From Triatoma infestans (lineage: Eukaryota; Arthropoda; Insecta; Hemiptera; Reduviidae), in assembly GCA_011037195.1 (NCBI GenBank), contig JAAEAF010014379.1, forward strand, positions 170,258 to 234,257: DNA of 64,000 bases. Reading direction: 5' to 3'. This document shows, piece by piece, positions 1 to 11,915 of this stretch. The notes under the pieces were generated by a model, which worked only from the letters and a program-made list of their open reading frames with translations, did not search any database and was not told the DNA's origin. The first letter of the stretch is position 1; each line of letters starts with the position of its first letter. Both the position numbers and the translations under genes were made by a program.

Positions 1-3000
1 CTGTACCAAATGCACCTGAAAATTGTCATTATTTAATATTTTGATTTTATTATTGACAAACTCTAATTTGTCTGTAAAAAATGTTATTTATCGTTATTGC
101 AGAACTTACACTATATTGAGCTTAACTCAGCTGGTTAAGATTGAGATTTATCTCAACTATGATTCAAGGGGCACCAGTAAAAATGTAAAGAATTTTAATA
201 ATATACTAAGATCTATGATCTTCCTGAGTGGTAGTCAATATGAACCTCACCAGATTCTAAGCTAACCAACTCCAATGGTTTAGCCAACATTGATCATCCT
301 AAACAAAATGCTATGCCTTGGTTGAGTGCCAAACCTTGTAATCCTCACTACAAATTCTCCAATTCATATCACACATTCTTAAGGAGGGAAGACCAGTAGA
401 TTCCAGATCTTCATTTTATTCTTGAATTGAAATGTTAATTCCTAATAGTTCTAAATTAAATAGAAAACGTAGCAAAAGTTGGAAAACCATCTAATTATAG
501 TAGTTGGAACGGCTTCCTCAAAATAATTCATCCTCGGGGTAGCATGCTTTTTCGCACTATAAGGGCTGAATGAATTTTAGAAATTTTGGAATTTTTCCTA
601 TATGCTAGCCGAACAGATGTCTGCAGCAGGGATGTGATGCAGTATTACAATAGTCTCTTCGGTAGTAATATTTCATTGTTTTTTTTTTTATCCTTTTATT
701 TAATTTTTTATTGTTCCTCTAAGGAATAACAAGCTAATTGATAAGAAACATTAAAATTAAAGACGTCATGATGTGACCATCCAGTTTTAGTCGCGGAGTT
801 AGGCGTCGGTATCTAACAGAAATGGAAGCAGTATTAGTTACTAAATTCATATCAAGTTATAAAACTATTTCTTTTTCTAAACTAATACCTATAATCATAA
901 CTAAATTTTACTTATTACAACTAAAAATCAATTTTACTTATGTTGGCCAGCTGTTATGATCAGACGAACCTATCTTAGTTTCCCAAATTTCCTTCAAAGA
1001 AAACTATGGAAGAGCCGAAAAGAGTGAGACAGTTTGACATCAACTGAACCAAACTTGCTGGTCGTCTAATGTATAGTAAATAATGTGAATGGAGTTATTT
1101 GAATTTTGAAATCAAATTCACTTGTCCATCCGTAAAATAACAAATAATTTTTTAGGCTAAAAGGGAGCGTGATCTCAGCGTCATCTTTGGTGGATTTTTG
1201 TATTAGGTGACGAGACCTAACCTTAGATATGTCTGCATCAATTTTTTCTTTTTTTTTTTAATGCGTTCACCGAATGCAATGATTAACTCTCCATGATAGT
1301 AGTACACACGGAACGGGCATTAATCTCCTATAAGAAATCTAACATCGCATTTCCTTGCCATAACTTTTCTTTTCGAAAAAAATAAAAATATTTTCATGAA
1401 AGAAATTTGTAAACATTAAAACTCGTCCTTTAATTAAATTATCAGTCCTTAGAAATTATATCTCTATTAATTCAGAAAATAATTTTCTAGATCACAAACG
1501 TCTCAAAATTGCTAAATGTGGCAAATATCTCAAGAGAGAGAGAGAGAAAAAAAAACTTAATTTATTTGAGGAAAGGCAATGAAATTGTTAGCTCAATAAA
1601 GTATATGAATTGTAATATATTACCTTTTCCAACAGTTCTAATCTTTTCATAACTATTTTCAAAATTAACACTGTCTATTGATTTTGATTTCTCCAAATTT
1701 TCATTTTGTAATTTAATATTAGTTTTGTCAGGAATCATATTTTATTTTTAACTATAAATTATATTTTTCTTCATTAAAGGCAATGACATAAAATTGAATA
1801 CTGAATGTTTGGGGGAGAGAATATAGTTTAGGATCAATAAGTTGTAAGCATGGCAACCTATTTAAAAAAAATAATAACAAACCACAAATATTACTAGAAA
1901 GAAGAGGCAAATAATAAAAGAAGGGATTAAAATAATAAATCAATGAAGATTTAAAATATTGTTTTATTTGTTGATTACTCGCACAAATTTGAATTTTAAC
2001 AACACAAAAAACAATATTTTTCACTGATTCAGAAGAATTTCATTTTGTCTTGTACTAATATCCCACCCAAGTAAATAATTAACAAATTCAGTTTTAGCAC
2101 CTATAAGCCAGCACTGGTCCCATTTCAAAAGTTTTTTTTTGTTTTCTTCCTTAGTTAATGAAAAACATATCTTTAATGGTTTTTAATTTTAAATTTGAAG
2201 TAATATTTTATTATATATATATATTTTATTTTTTTTAAAAAAAAGAATATCACCAGTACCAGTTTTTTTTTCTTTTTAAGTTATTCTAAAAACAATTTTT
2301 TAGCAACACTGATATTATTTACATTATTAACATAAATAAGACACATTTTATTTGAATATGTACACAATAAAAAAAAAAAAAGATTTAAAAAATGATAATT
2401 GCCCTAATTACGAAAAATATCTACTAGTTAGTACCAAGAAAAGAGCTCTTCTACTAATGTTCTAAACACTAACGTTTTTTATATATATATATAAAAAAGA
2501 TTTTTATTGCCCCTGTTTAAATTCTTTTCAATTATTTTTTTTTATTTATTTATTGTCAAAAAATAATTAATTGAAAAACGTTTTTAAAATTTGTAAAAGA
2601 TAAAAGGTTTAATTTTATTAAGACAGAAAATAAAAAGCATTTTACTGCTCTTTTCTAGGTCCATAAAGTGCTTTTCTCCACTAACAATAAAGATCTGTTT
2701 ATTGCAGGGTTCTTTTTTTTTTAAAAAACAAACTAAGCTAAAATGTTAAATTACCAATCAGATGACATCTAATATTAAGATGATAAGTAAACAATATATT
2801 CATATGTTTGAGAAATTTTTTTTAATAAAACTTAGGGGAGCTTCAAGTCTTTTTTCGGATTATCAGTGAATAGAAGAGTGTGCAAGAAGAAAAGAACAAA
2901 CAACAATTCAATTTTGAAAATGGTTTATTAGTTTGGGGTAAATTAGTCTGGTAGTTTTGTGAATATTAAATTCGATTTATTAATGGAGCTATCTTATTCC

Positions 3001-4241
3001 AAGGAGTTATGTTAGGATATGTCTCCCTTCTTTTATCCTGAACCTGCTGTTGGTGATCACTAAACTAATTCAGACTTCTGTAGACAACTTCAAAAGAATT
3101 CAACCCTACTTATGAGTTAGTGGGTTGTTGACAATCCTAAAAGGATGACAGTGACATCTTGCTGTACATCTAACAACATCTCTAAACTATTTAATTGGCT
3201 CCCTTATAGAACATTTTTGGATTAAAGGAGACATCTCTAAAAATAAGAGCTCCTGGCGGATCACTTTTTGTGAGATTAAAAATGAAACATACATTCATCT
3301 TAAAACACGACTGTTTGGGTTATATAGAGAGATTAGTGGGTTCAAGATTTCTATTCGGATTAGGATATCTGCGAAGATTATGTTTTCCATTAGAGTTTGT
3401 TTGGGGGAACTTAGTATCTCGATTGATGGATTATTAAACTCCGGGACTAGAGTTTTTTGTTAGTTCTGCAGTGCTTGTTGTTATTTTTCCTTGAGGTTTT
3501 TAGGTAGCACTCTGGTCCTTTCCTCAGAAAATCATAATTTCTGTAATCATCACTTTTCGAGAAAAACTCTAATACCCGATAAATACCCGGAATATTTTTT
3601 TTGAATTTCTGAGCAAGAAGCATTTTTGTATATTTTATAAACCTTTTCATTTCCTCCAATAAAAAACTTAAATTTGAGTATAATAATTCACAAACAACTA
3701 ATCTTTCTAAATTTATCCTTCTTTTTAAAAGATAATATTATGTTAACTCATTAAAAAAATTTCTTCTTTTTTTTTTCAAAGCAAAGCAATTTAATGATTG
3801 TATATCACTGAATTTTTGTTTAAAGGGGGAATAATTAATATAAAACAAATAAAATAAAAAAATGAATAAAATAAATAAAAGCTAAGATATAGCTAGCATG
3901 CACATTTCCATTGATCCTTCAAACTGTTTTCAAATAATCTTGATTTTAAATCCAAATGAATATTACCATTTTGGCCGCTATCATATTGGTCAATCTGTAA
4001 TCATTTTTGTTCACTATTAGTAACTATATACACATCAATCACATCAAAAGTTAGTATAAAAACGAAAAAGAGAGAAACAAGAATTTACAGCATGGATAAG
4101 TATTTATTTCCTTTTGAAATAATTTTTATTTTTGACGAATTTCAAACTGTAGAAGTTCAATATTAAAAATATACAAAAGTAAAAAAAAAAAAAAAGAAGA
4201 AAATATATGAAGAATTTTTTACACTTGACATTCTGAATTAC
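1..4241. other. A+T-rich intergenic or 3' flank, no recognised gene
   Basis: No ORF here resembles a known protein, and the short ORFs are interrupted and A/T-driven. Homopolymer runs and short TA-rich tracts are frequent. The stretch lies downstream (in transcript sense) of the Rab gene, so its missing 3' coding exon and 3' UTR could be here. One possible terminal exon would encode Arg-Cys-Cys-stop on the minus strand at 3170-3181 behind a tttag acceptor. It is in the right phase but far too short to call. Confidence 0.5.
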
Positions 4242-7200
4242 CTGATATGTTCTTTGATCTCTAATTAACCTTGCTAATGTAAGAAATATTTTATCTATAT
4301 TGATATTTTGTTTGCAAGATACTTCATAAAAAGGAATATCATAGTTTTCTGCTATCTATAAAAAAAAAAAGTTACTATTATTTCACAAAATTGAATTTAA
4401 ATATTTTAATTTTTTTATTTTATTTTTATAGTACCTTCTGACCCATTTCTAGATCCACAACTCTTTGAGAAGTAGCGTCACATTTATTTCCAGCCAATAC
4501 CTTAACTACGTCTGGTGAGGCATTCTGTTTACAAATAATAAGCTCAACTTAAAATATTTTATCTTCCTAAATCAGAATTATGCGCAGGGCACCAGGTTTG
4601 TAATAGGGCACCCTACTGCAAACTTGGCTGCTCTAATTATCTCTGAAGAGCAGAAATTTATTAAAGAACACTATTTCAGAGTTGGTGGGGTCTAAAAGAT
4701 ACACTCACAAGGTATCTAATATGTTATCATTCATATAATCTATTAGGACAGCATTTTTCTCTTATTGTCGATTAAACAACTCCTAAACCAATGTAAACCA
4801 GAAATGACAACTAAAGATAAATATTTAAATACCTTATCGGGACTAAGTGCATTCAGTATAAAGAGTTACATTTAATATTAATATATTTAAATTTAGCTTT
4901 TAATATTAAGCAATTACTTGGGTTCACTTAAAAGTCCCTCTTTCTTAGAACACACTGGTCTTTCTGGACTTGACTGCCTCATTGCTTTTGTACATAAAAC
5001 TGCCAAAGAGCTCAACAAGTTTCCTCGGTAACTATAATGCCAACTAAATATCTACTCAAACAGGAACGATCGTTGTAATCTTCCGAACTAACCAACTAAC
5101 CCTTACCTATAAGCCTACTTATCATTTTACGTATTCATTCATATATTTTTATTAAGCATATGCAATAAAAACAGTAGAAGAAAGTAAAAATCTATAATTT
5201 ATGTGAACTTGTAATAGAAATTACATGGCTTTGGAGTAATAATTTTAAAATTAAAACAAAAATTTCAGTTTATTTTTTCTCAACTTGATAATGTCACTGT
5301 TGTGATAATTCGTGTTGATAAACTCCATGGCCAATGTAGACAGAAATGACAACTAAAGATAAATATTTAAATACCTTATCGGGACTAAGTGCATTCAGTA
5401 TAAAGAGTTACATTCAATATTAATATGTTTAAATTTAGCTTTTAATATTAAGCAATTACTTATGTTCACTTAAAAGTCCTCTTTCTTAGAACACACTGGC
5501 CTTTCTGACTGCCTCATTGCTTTTGTACATAAAACTGCCAAAGAGCTCAACAAGTTTCCTCGGTAACTATAATGCCAACTAAATACCTACTCAAACAGGA
5601 ACGATCGTTGTAAATTTATGGAACCACTTCGTCGAAACAGGACGCTCCTGTGGTCAAAGGCATGAACGTTAGCACTGAGCTAGGGCGCTGGTCCGTGGCA
5701 ACCCCTTATTGCAGTCACTTATATCAAGATTCGTTCTCACCACTTCCAAGTAAGGGCTATCAAAAAGCCCACAGTGTTATTCTGATTCTAAGTGCGGATC
5801 TGAGTGAGCCTTAGGCTTATGATACACGCCCGTCCTATCTCATGACTTTGCCACAAGTCCTGTGGACACGAATAATAAATATGCTTGTCAGATACCCAAA
5901 TCTTGTTCGATATTAATTTTTTTTTTCTGTTTTTTTCAGTATTTTTTTTTATTTTGAGCTTCTAAAATAAACTGACTTTAAAAGAAACAGTAAACCTTCA
6001 GAATGAGCAATACTGTACTAAAAGAGATAGTATATACAGCTTAACTTTCAGTCTAAATAATAACAAGAAACTTGTCTTAATTCCAGCATTACGTGCTTAA
6101 ACTCAAGCTTCGACGTATGCTTTCATTCAACATGCAATTTTCCAATTATTATTATATATATACTTGCATGGAAAATGATAATTCATTTATTTTTCTTTTA
6201 TTTATTAGAGAAATCCATAATAATGCAAAAAAAGAACAGATGCTATTAATGGTATTATTAAAGTCGAGGGAATTTATAAAAATATGATTATAACTTTACT
6301 GGTTTTGCTAAGATAAATAGAACAAACATCAATGATAAATGATGTGCATTGTTATCAATTCGTAAGATTTGGTTGTGAACAATGCAGTCTACAGCATAAT
6401 TATCAAAAATTCAATTACTTTAAAAATTATAATAAAAAAAAATGAAAAATACCTCTTCTATATTTTTTAGCCAGTAAGTTAAATTATTAAAAGATTCCAT
6501 ACTGGTAACATCATACATAAGGAGTATACCCATTGCACCTCGATAATATGCTGTAGTTAAGGTTCTAAATCTTTCTTGACCAGCGGTATCCCTACAATTT
6601 TTTGTTTTAAAGAGTAAGTTGTAAACCACAATATTAAATAAAATTTTTATGTTCAATTTTTTTTTTTTTAAAAAAAAAAGCATGCATCAGTAAAGCGTGC
6701 AGAATTGAATAAAAAAAAGTAATAAACTAAGCGTCAAATTCTAATAATTGTACCTATAAGCGTTCTCACCAAATTTGCATTTTAATTGGTGTGCCATCCA
6801 CACAAATGATTTTTTGTTTAAAATCAATACCTAAAAAGTTATAAATATATGTTTAATAAATTTTAAAATTAGTATTATATCATGAATTCTATTATCATAT
6901 CAATTAATCAGTCCAGTATTTTTTGGGGGGGTTTTTGATATCAAAGACCAAAGCAGAAACACCATCGGTAAAATAATGCAGAAAAGGATAAGTAATGTTA
7001 AGATTGGAATATTTATTGATTATCTTAAAGAAAAGAATATAACTAAACTGATCAAAAAAGCTTATTTTTAGTAATATGAAAATGTAAAGTAGATTACTCA
7101 ATAGAGTATAAATATGGACTATCCTGGACTGAACCTTTGGAGCAACAACTTCTGGCTGGCGACCGCTTTTGGAAGTCTGTTCGAGCACCAGATAAGAGAG

Positions 7201-7792
7201 ATGAAAAAATGTAGTATACTTTGATAATGAAAGTGAGGGGAAGAATGTTTTTCAGACTATGGCAAACAAAAACTGGATATAGTCGAAACAGGTAACCAAA
7301 CGAAAGCATGGTGGGAGTAGAGATAGACCAAAAAAAGAGGAAGAAGATTCGGAATGGTTGGTGAAGGAAATTCTACATCGATTAGAAGCTTTAGATGCAG
7401 ATGGATGGCGAAAGAAGTTAAAAGAAAATTCAAATTTAGGAGACCTAAGCAAGGAAAGTAAAAAATCTTTTTAAGAAGTTTGTCAAACTAGGTGATTTAT
7501 TTTGGTCTTAGATGATATTATTGTGTTTACTTATAATTATTAGTTCTTTTTTCTATGAAAAGTTTCTCTAAAATTAGTTTTTAGTTAATCACTATGGAGA
7601 GATAAGTCTAGGCACTATCAACAACAATTTATAAACACATTAAATAGAATAGTTAAGGCAAAACATACCTATAGTAGAAATATACGTATCATAATAGGTT
7701 TCATCACAATATCTATGTACAATACATGTTTTTCCAACATTTGAATCACCTAAAACAAGAACCTTGTAAGTTGCTTGACATTCCACTGCCAT
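4242..7792 (-). CDS. RabX4: Rab-family small GTPase, RabX4-like (C-terminal exon not found)
   Basis: Membrane-traffic GTPase. Five exons join in phase with GT/AG borders: 7792-7669, 6830-6770, 6591-6453, 4524-4435 and 4355-4242, giving 176 residues. Visible motifs are the P-loop GDSNVGKT (15-22), switch I YISTIGIDFK, the WDTAGQE switch II (62-68), YYRGAMG, the guanine motif NKCD (121-124) and EVSCK (149-153). All residues needed for GTP binding and hydrolysis are present, including the switch II Gln. I recall STIGIDFK and [15 protein letters not shown] as close to insect RabX4, but other Rab8/Rab15-like proteins cannot be excluded. The start at 7792 is preceded by AAGAAA, a good insect context; the frame stays open upstream to an ATG at 7858. 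The last exon ends at RTYQ before a gtaatt donor, so the prenylated Cys tail must lie in a further exon at lower coordinates. The 1.9-kb intron before exon 4 holds a direct repeat pair. Confidence 0.9.
4768..5078. repeat. Direct repeat, copy 1 (in a Rab intron)
   Basis: About 300 bp that recurs at 5307-5613 in the same orientation with only scattered changes; near identity begins at the segment aactaaagataaatattt. The two copies end at the same point, after cgatcgttgta. Together they look like a short element flanked by direct repeats, or a local tandem duplication. No terminal TG/CA pair typical of retroviral LTRs is obvious. Confidence 0.75.
5307..5613. repeat. Direct repeat, copy 2 (in a Rab intron)
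   Basis: Second copy of the repeat at 4768-5078, offset by about 539 bp. It lacks a few bases in the middle (ctttctgactgcc against ctttctggacttgactgcc in copy 1). The 228 bp between the copies hold no ORF. The following 5614-5900 is less A/T rich and unassigned. Confidence 0.75.
7320..7474 (+). pseudogene. Possible LINE ORF2 C-terminal tail
   Basis: A short plus-strand reading frame inside Rab intron 1 reads RDRPKK, then an acidic stretch, then [17 protein letters not shown] and a stop. The pattern of GRPKKRW followed by a helix containing DADGWR is common at the very end of insect non-LTR retrotransposon ORF2 proteins. There is no other coding support around it, so this is a weak remnant call. 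Confidence 0.35.
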
Positions 7793-8640
7793 TTTCTTAT
7801 GAAACGTATGGATCGATAATTTTATATAGAAGCAAAAGGGAGAGCGCCACTTTCCCATATATATATATTATCATAGTTGTAACAACAAGCAGAGGTATAG
7901 CGTGACGCATTTTAACTTATTTGATAGCCATTGAAGTGTGCTGATGGATGATTAGATTCATGGGGATTCCCGGAAATAAGTTTGTAAATGGATAATAACA
8001 ATGGGGTTAACTTATTCATAATGTGTAGCCGGACTTGATATTCATAATTCTGCCGCCCCTGTTTTTACGCTGTTACAATAATAGAGGAAAAATAATTTTA
8101 TTTAAAACATATAGAAATTTTCTTTTTTTACTTTCTCTTACATTTTAGAAAAAGTACTCTTGCGTTAGTGTTACGACATTTTCAAAGTTGAGGTTTAATC
8201 AGAGGTATTTATTTATTTTGAGGTTCACTAAGTACGAATAAAAAAGTTTTTAGATATTGTGAAGTATAAACCAAATATTTAAAAAAAGAAAACTAAAACT
8301 TGTTATTCTGTTTAAGTATCGCCATGTGACCCCCACAAGGGGATATCAGTCAATATCCATCCTCTTAACCAGATATCTGACTTTATTCAATGGCTCTTTT
8401 GGTATTTAACAATTTCTTGCAAATGACTTCAATGATATGGGTGGGACTTATATTTTTAATTAGAGCAATTGACTGATTACTTTAGAATTTTCTCTAAAAT
8501 GCTATTTCAAAAATTGTGCAACTCTATCACCTATATTCTATATAATGGTCCTGATGGATATTACAAAATTTTAAGTTAATTGGGGTTTTACTTTACTGAA
8601 TATTTTTTCGAAAACGTTTCACAATTTTTTTTTTTTTTTG

Positions 8641-9022
8641 TTTACTTTCTATTACTCCTAGTAAGAGGAAGTGTTGCGAACGTGCCAAATGTGTCGAAAT
8701 TAAGTTTTCACCGGAACAAATGTTTTTAGGGAGTGGTCTATTTGTGTATGTGTGTGTGTTTTTTTTTAAACAGAATATCTTAAAAACGAAAAATAATTGA
8801 AGCTCAAACTTGATATTCCGTTTCAGTACTGCCAACATATCAGACCATCAACCAAGTGCGACATTAATAAAAATGTTATTTTTTTTCTTTTCATTTTTCG
8901 TGATTTACTCGAAAACAACTACAACGATTTACTTTAAACTTCGTATACCATCTACACACATTAGTACCTATCACTTAAAACATTTTCCTGGAAAATTTTT
9001 TTTTGGGGGGTTATGGGGGGGG
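8641..9022 (-). mobile_element. HINE-like repeat, diverged partial copy (a)
   Basis: One of about twelve copies of a family that I orient from the TCTGGTGTG end to the stem-loop end. This copy shows the stem-loop end ACTTTCTATTACTCC/AGTAAGAGG, the ttttcaccgg segment, a GT microsatellite and the first module up to a G-rich run. It is old and faces copy b, with which it forms an imperfect inverted repeat. Confidence 0.7.
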
Positions 9023-9149
9023 AACAGTAGCGTTATGCTTTCCTCTTATTATTAACAAATTGATTCAAACATAATTTTTACCAAATGTTTACTTATCTTC
9101 AATTTTACAACAATGGGAGAATGTAAATTTATTAAAATGACTTGTTTGA

Positions 9150-9890
9150 GGAAAGCATAACTTCTGCCTCTCACCCCCAAATTTCTTTAAGTGAACTTTC
9201 TCTGCAACAAGTTGCAACAAACTTATAGGTCCCCATATTCATGGTTAGTTTATCATATTTAAAGAATTCCGTCGGTGTTTTTATGATGAAAAATATAGAA
9301 AACTGAAAAAAAAAAAATATTCAAAAACCGTAAAAACCCACTTCCGGTCAATCGATTTTCTTCAAACTTGGAATTTTTGCAACATATTTAATTCTAATAA
9401 ATATTATTTAGATAATAGAATTTTATAATAAACGGAAATAGCACTTTTTTTAAGAATACATAACCCCACTTCTCCTATAAAATTCGCCTTAAATGAATTT
9501 ACGCAGAGAAATGTTTCCTAATAAAAATTATAGCTTTTAGATTTATAGTTGATATTCCATGTTTAAAAGAAAATCGTTAATACTATTTTTAAGAAGATTG
9601 CAAAAAAAAGTGATACAAAGCATTTATTAAAGGAATTTTCGGTTAAGGAATTTTGACAGATAATTTATTGTCAGATCCCAAGGCGATTTGTAAACGGAAT
9701 ATCAAGTTTGAACTTTCTACGATTTTTCGTTTTTGAGCTATGTTGTTGGCAATACACAGACCATTCTCTAAAAATCACTTTTTTTTTGGCTCAGGGGACC
9801 TCAAAACGTGTATTTCCGGTAATAACTCGATATATCGAAAATTTGACACGATTACAATAACTTTCTTCTTATTAGGAGTAAGAGAAAGTA
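9150..9890 (+). mobile_element. HINE-like repeat, diverged copy (b)
   Basis: Inverted relative to copy a. It shows two module cores (one with cacttccggt), the ttttgacagataa segment, the bgd-like cagaccattctctaaaaa block and the terminal GGAGTAAGAGAAAGT at 9875-9889. The TCTGGTGTG end is missing and merges with copy a near 9090. Confidence 0.7.
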
Positions 9891-11915
9891 AAAAAAAAAA
9901 AATAATATTTAGCATCAGGAGTACATACTGCTACGGAATCTCAACAAGCTTTTTTCATAACTAGTTTTCAAGATGCAAAATTTATAAATATTTAAATAAT
10001 GTAAAGTAGGTGCTTCTGCCCCTTGTCCATCATAATTTGGTATTTGGACGTTAAGCTTGCCTGAAAGAATAAGGCATTGCTTTACATTTTAAGAAACTAC
10101 TGTTATCTGTTGACAAAAATTGTAACTATACTAGGTTTACTTCTTAGTAAATAGTACGACCTATCGGTTTCTACAATAACTATACTAATTAATCACTTCT
10201 GTATTTTTGAGGTACATTTTCTTTTTTCTTTCTCTGTAGGGGTAAAAAATTATAAAAAACTAATTTATGAAATACAAAATTGTAATAGTAATTATTACTC
10301 TAATTCACTTTTTTTATTTCTTGCTTAAAAATATGATTATTTAAAAAAAATATATTTTTGTTATTTTACATAGGTTATAATAGGATATAATTTACATGGC
10401 AGTCAATCTTTAATTGTATATATGTATATAATTTTTACAAATATTTTGAACAATACAAACATCGAAAACTATGGATATTATTAATACTTAAGTAATCTTT
10501 ATTTATAGTGCATGCATGCTTGTTTTTTCCTTAAAAAAAATAATCAATTTTCATTATTATTTATTTATGAATACACAATTAATTCCTGAATAATGTTGTT
10601 TATATTTTCACAATTTCTATGCCACATTTTGTACGAGATATATAACACCATGCATATTCATATAACTAAATCAATTTTTTATAGATTCCTTGTAAATAGC
10701 AAAAATTTCAATGGAAAGTTTAGCTTAGGGCGATGCCCCCATAGAATTGTTTAAACAAACAGGGGGACAAAATAATTTCTCAAGGGCGGCCAAAGTACTT
10801 TGGAAACCAGAATATCTTTGGTGGGTCACATATCATTAGCACAATTCATAGAAAACCACCAGGTTTATATTTAATAATAACATTTATAGAATAATATATA
10901 AAACTTTCAAGGACTTATTTATTTATTTATTTGACTTGATACAACATACAGACTGACCTTGGTATTTACAATGAATGTATAGAGTGATCACATAAAGACA
11001 GCAGCAATAAATATACGAATATTTAAATATTTTTTAACGACGAATTTTTATTTTTCTCCAATTTCTTTATAATAAAAAAAAAAAAATCACTATTGTTGAA
11101 CTATTGTTGACCAATCAAAAAACCGGAAAAAACCTTCACAAATTTACTTATAATATCAAACAACTTTGTAATCTAATCATTTTAATTATCATGATACCAG
11201 TGCATAAAATTATTTTAATACAACATACAATAATTACAAGTAACCTTCTATTCTATAATTGGTTTTGATTATAAAGATAACTTTGACCCATCCTCTAGTG
11301 ATTGGGGTTTCGCAAATCAAGCTATGCCATAATATTTATCTACATGTTAGTTTCTTTTTTCATGATCCATAAGCATAAACTTCAAGAAGTTTATAAGTTA
11401 ATAAGCCTACTACCACCAAGATCTGCACCAGCACCGGCTCCAGACTGTCTCTCGCCAGACCTTGTGCGCTCATCTCCGCGACCCTCTTAGTCGTCAAGAC
11501 ATAATATAATAGTATGAAATAACATGGCAGTTTAAAAAAAACTACAACATTAATTAACACACAGCTTATTAACCATCTTTGTCATTGACGGCCGATTATA
11601 GGCATGACGCTATAGCGCCATCCATTTTCAGGGTTAGTTAGTTGCTTGAAAACTTTTTACTTTAATAAACTTATGTTTACTAATGTTCAGAATAAAATAT
11701 TAATTTGATATACTCTGTATAAAAAGAAGGATCAATTTGAGAAAGCCTCAACTCTTAAGCGACAGATAGTTCTCCTGAATTGGTTATTTATTTATATATT
11801 TAATAGCATTTCATAACATATAGCTAAGAAAGACAATAAATTAAAGATACAATAACATACTTTTACAATAAAAAGAATTTTATTAGTTACTTACAAATTA
11901 TTTACAAGTTCACTT
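9891..11915. other. A+T-rich intergenic stretch
   Basis: Separates the Rab gene and repeats from the pseudokinase 3' end. A GC-richer patch at about 11400-11490 opens ORFs on both strands that match nothing I recognise. A gccatctat/gcgccatc-type segment at about 11610 recurs near 16090, so it is probably repeat derived. Confidence 0.45.

Noticed and set aside
4768..5613. LTR retrotransposon from the direct repeat pair
   Set aside because: No TG/CA ends, no primer site and only 228 bp between the repeats.
6420..6683. Rab exon 3 as a stand-alone 87-residue protein
   Set aside because: It is an internal exon; both ends run into splice sites and intron noise.
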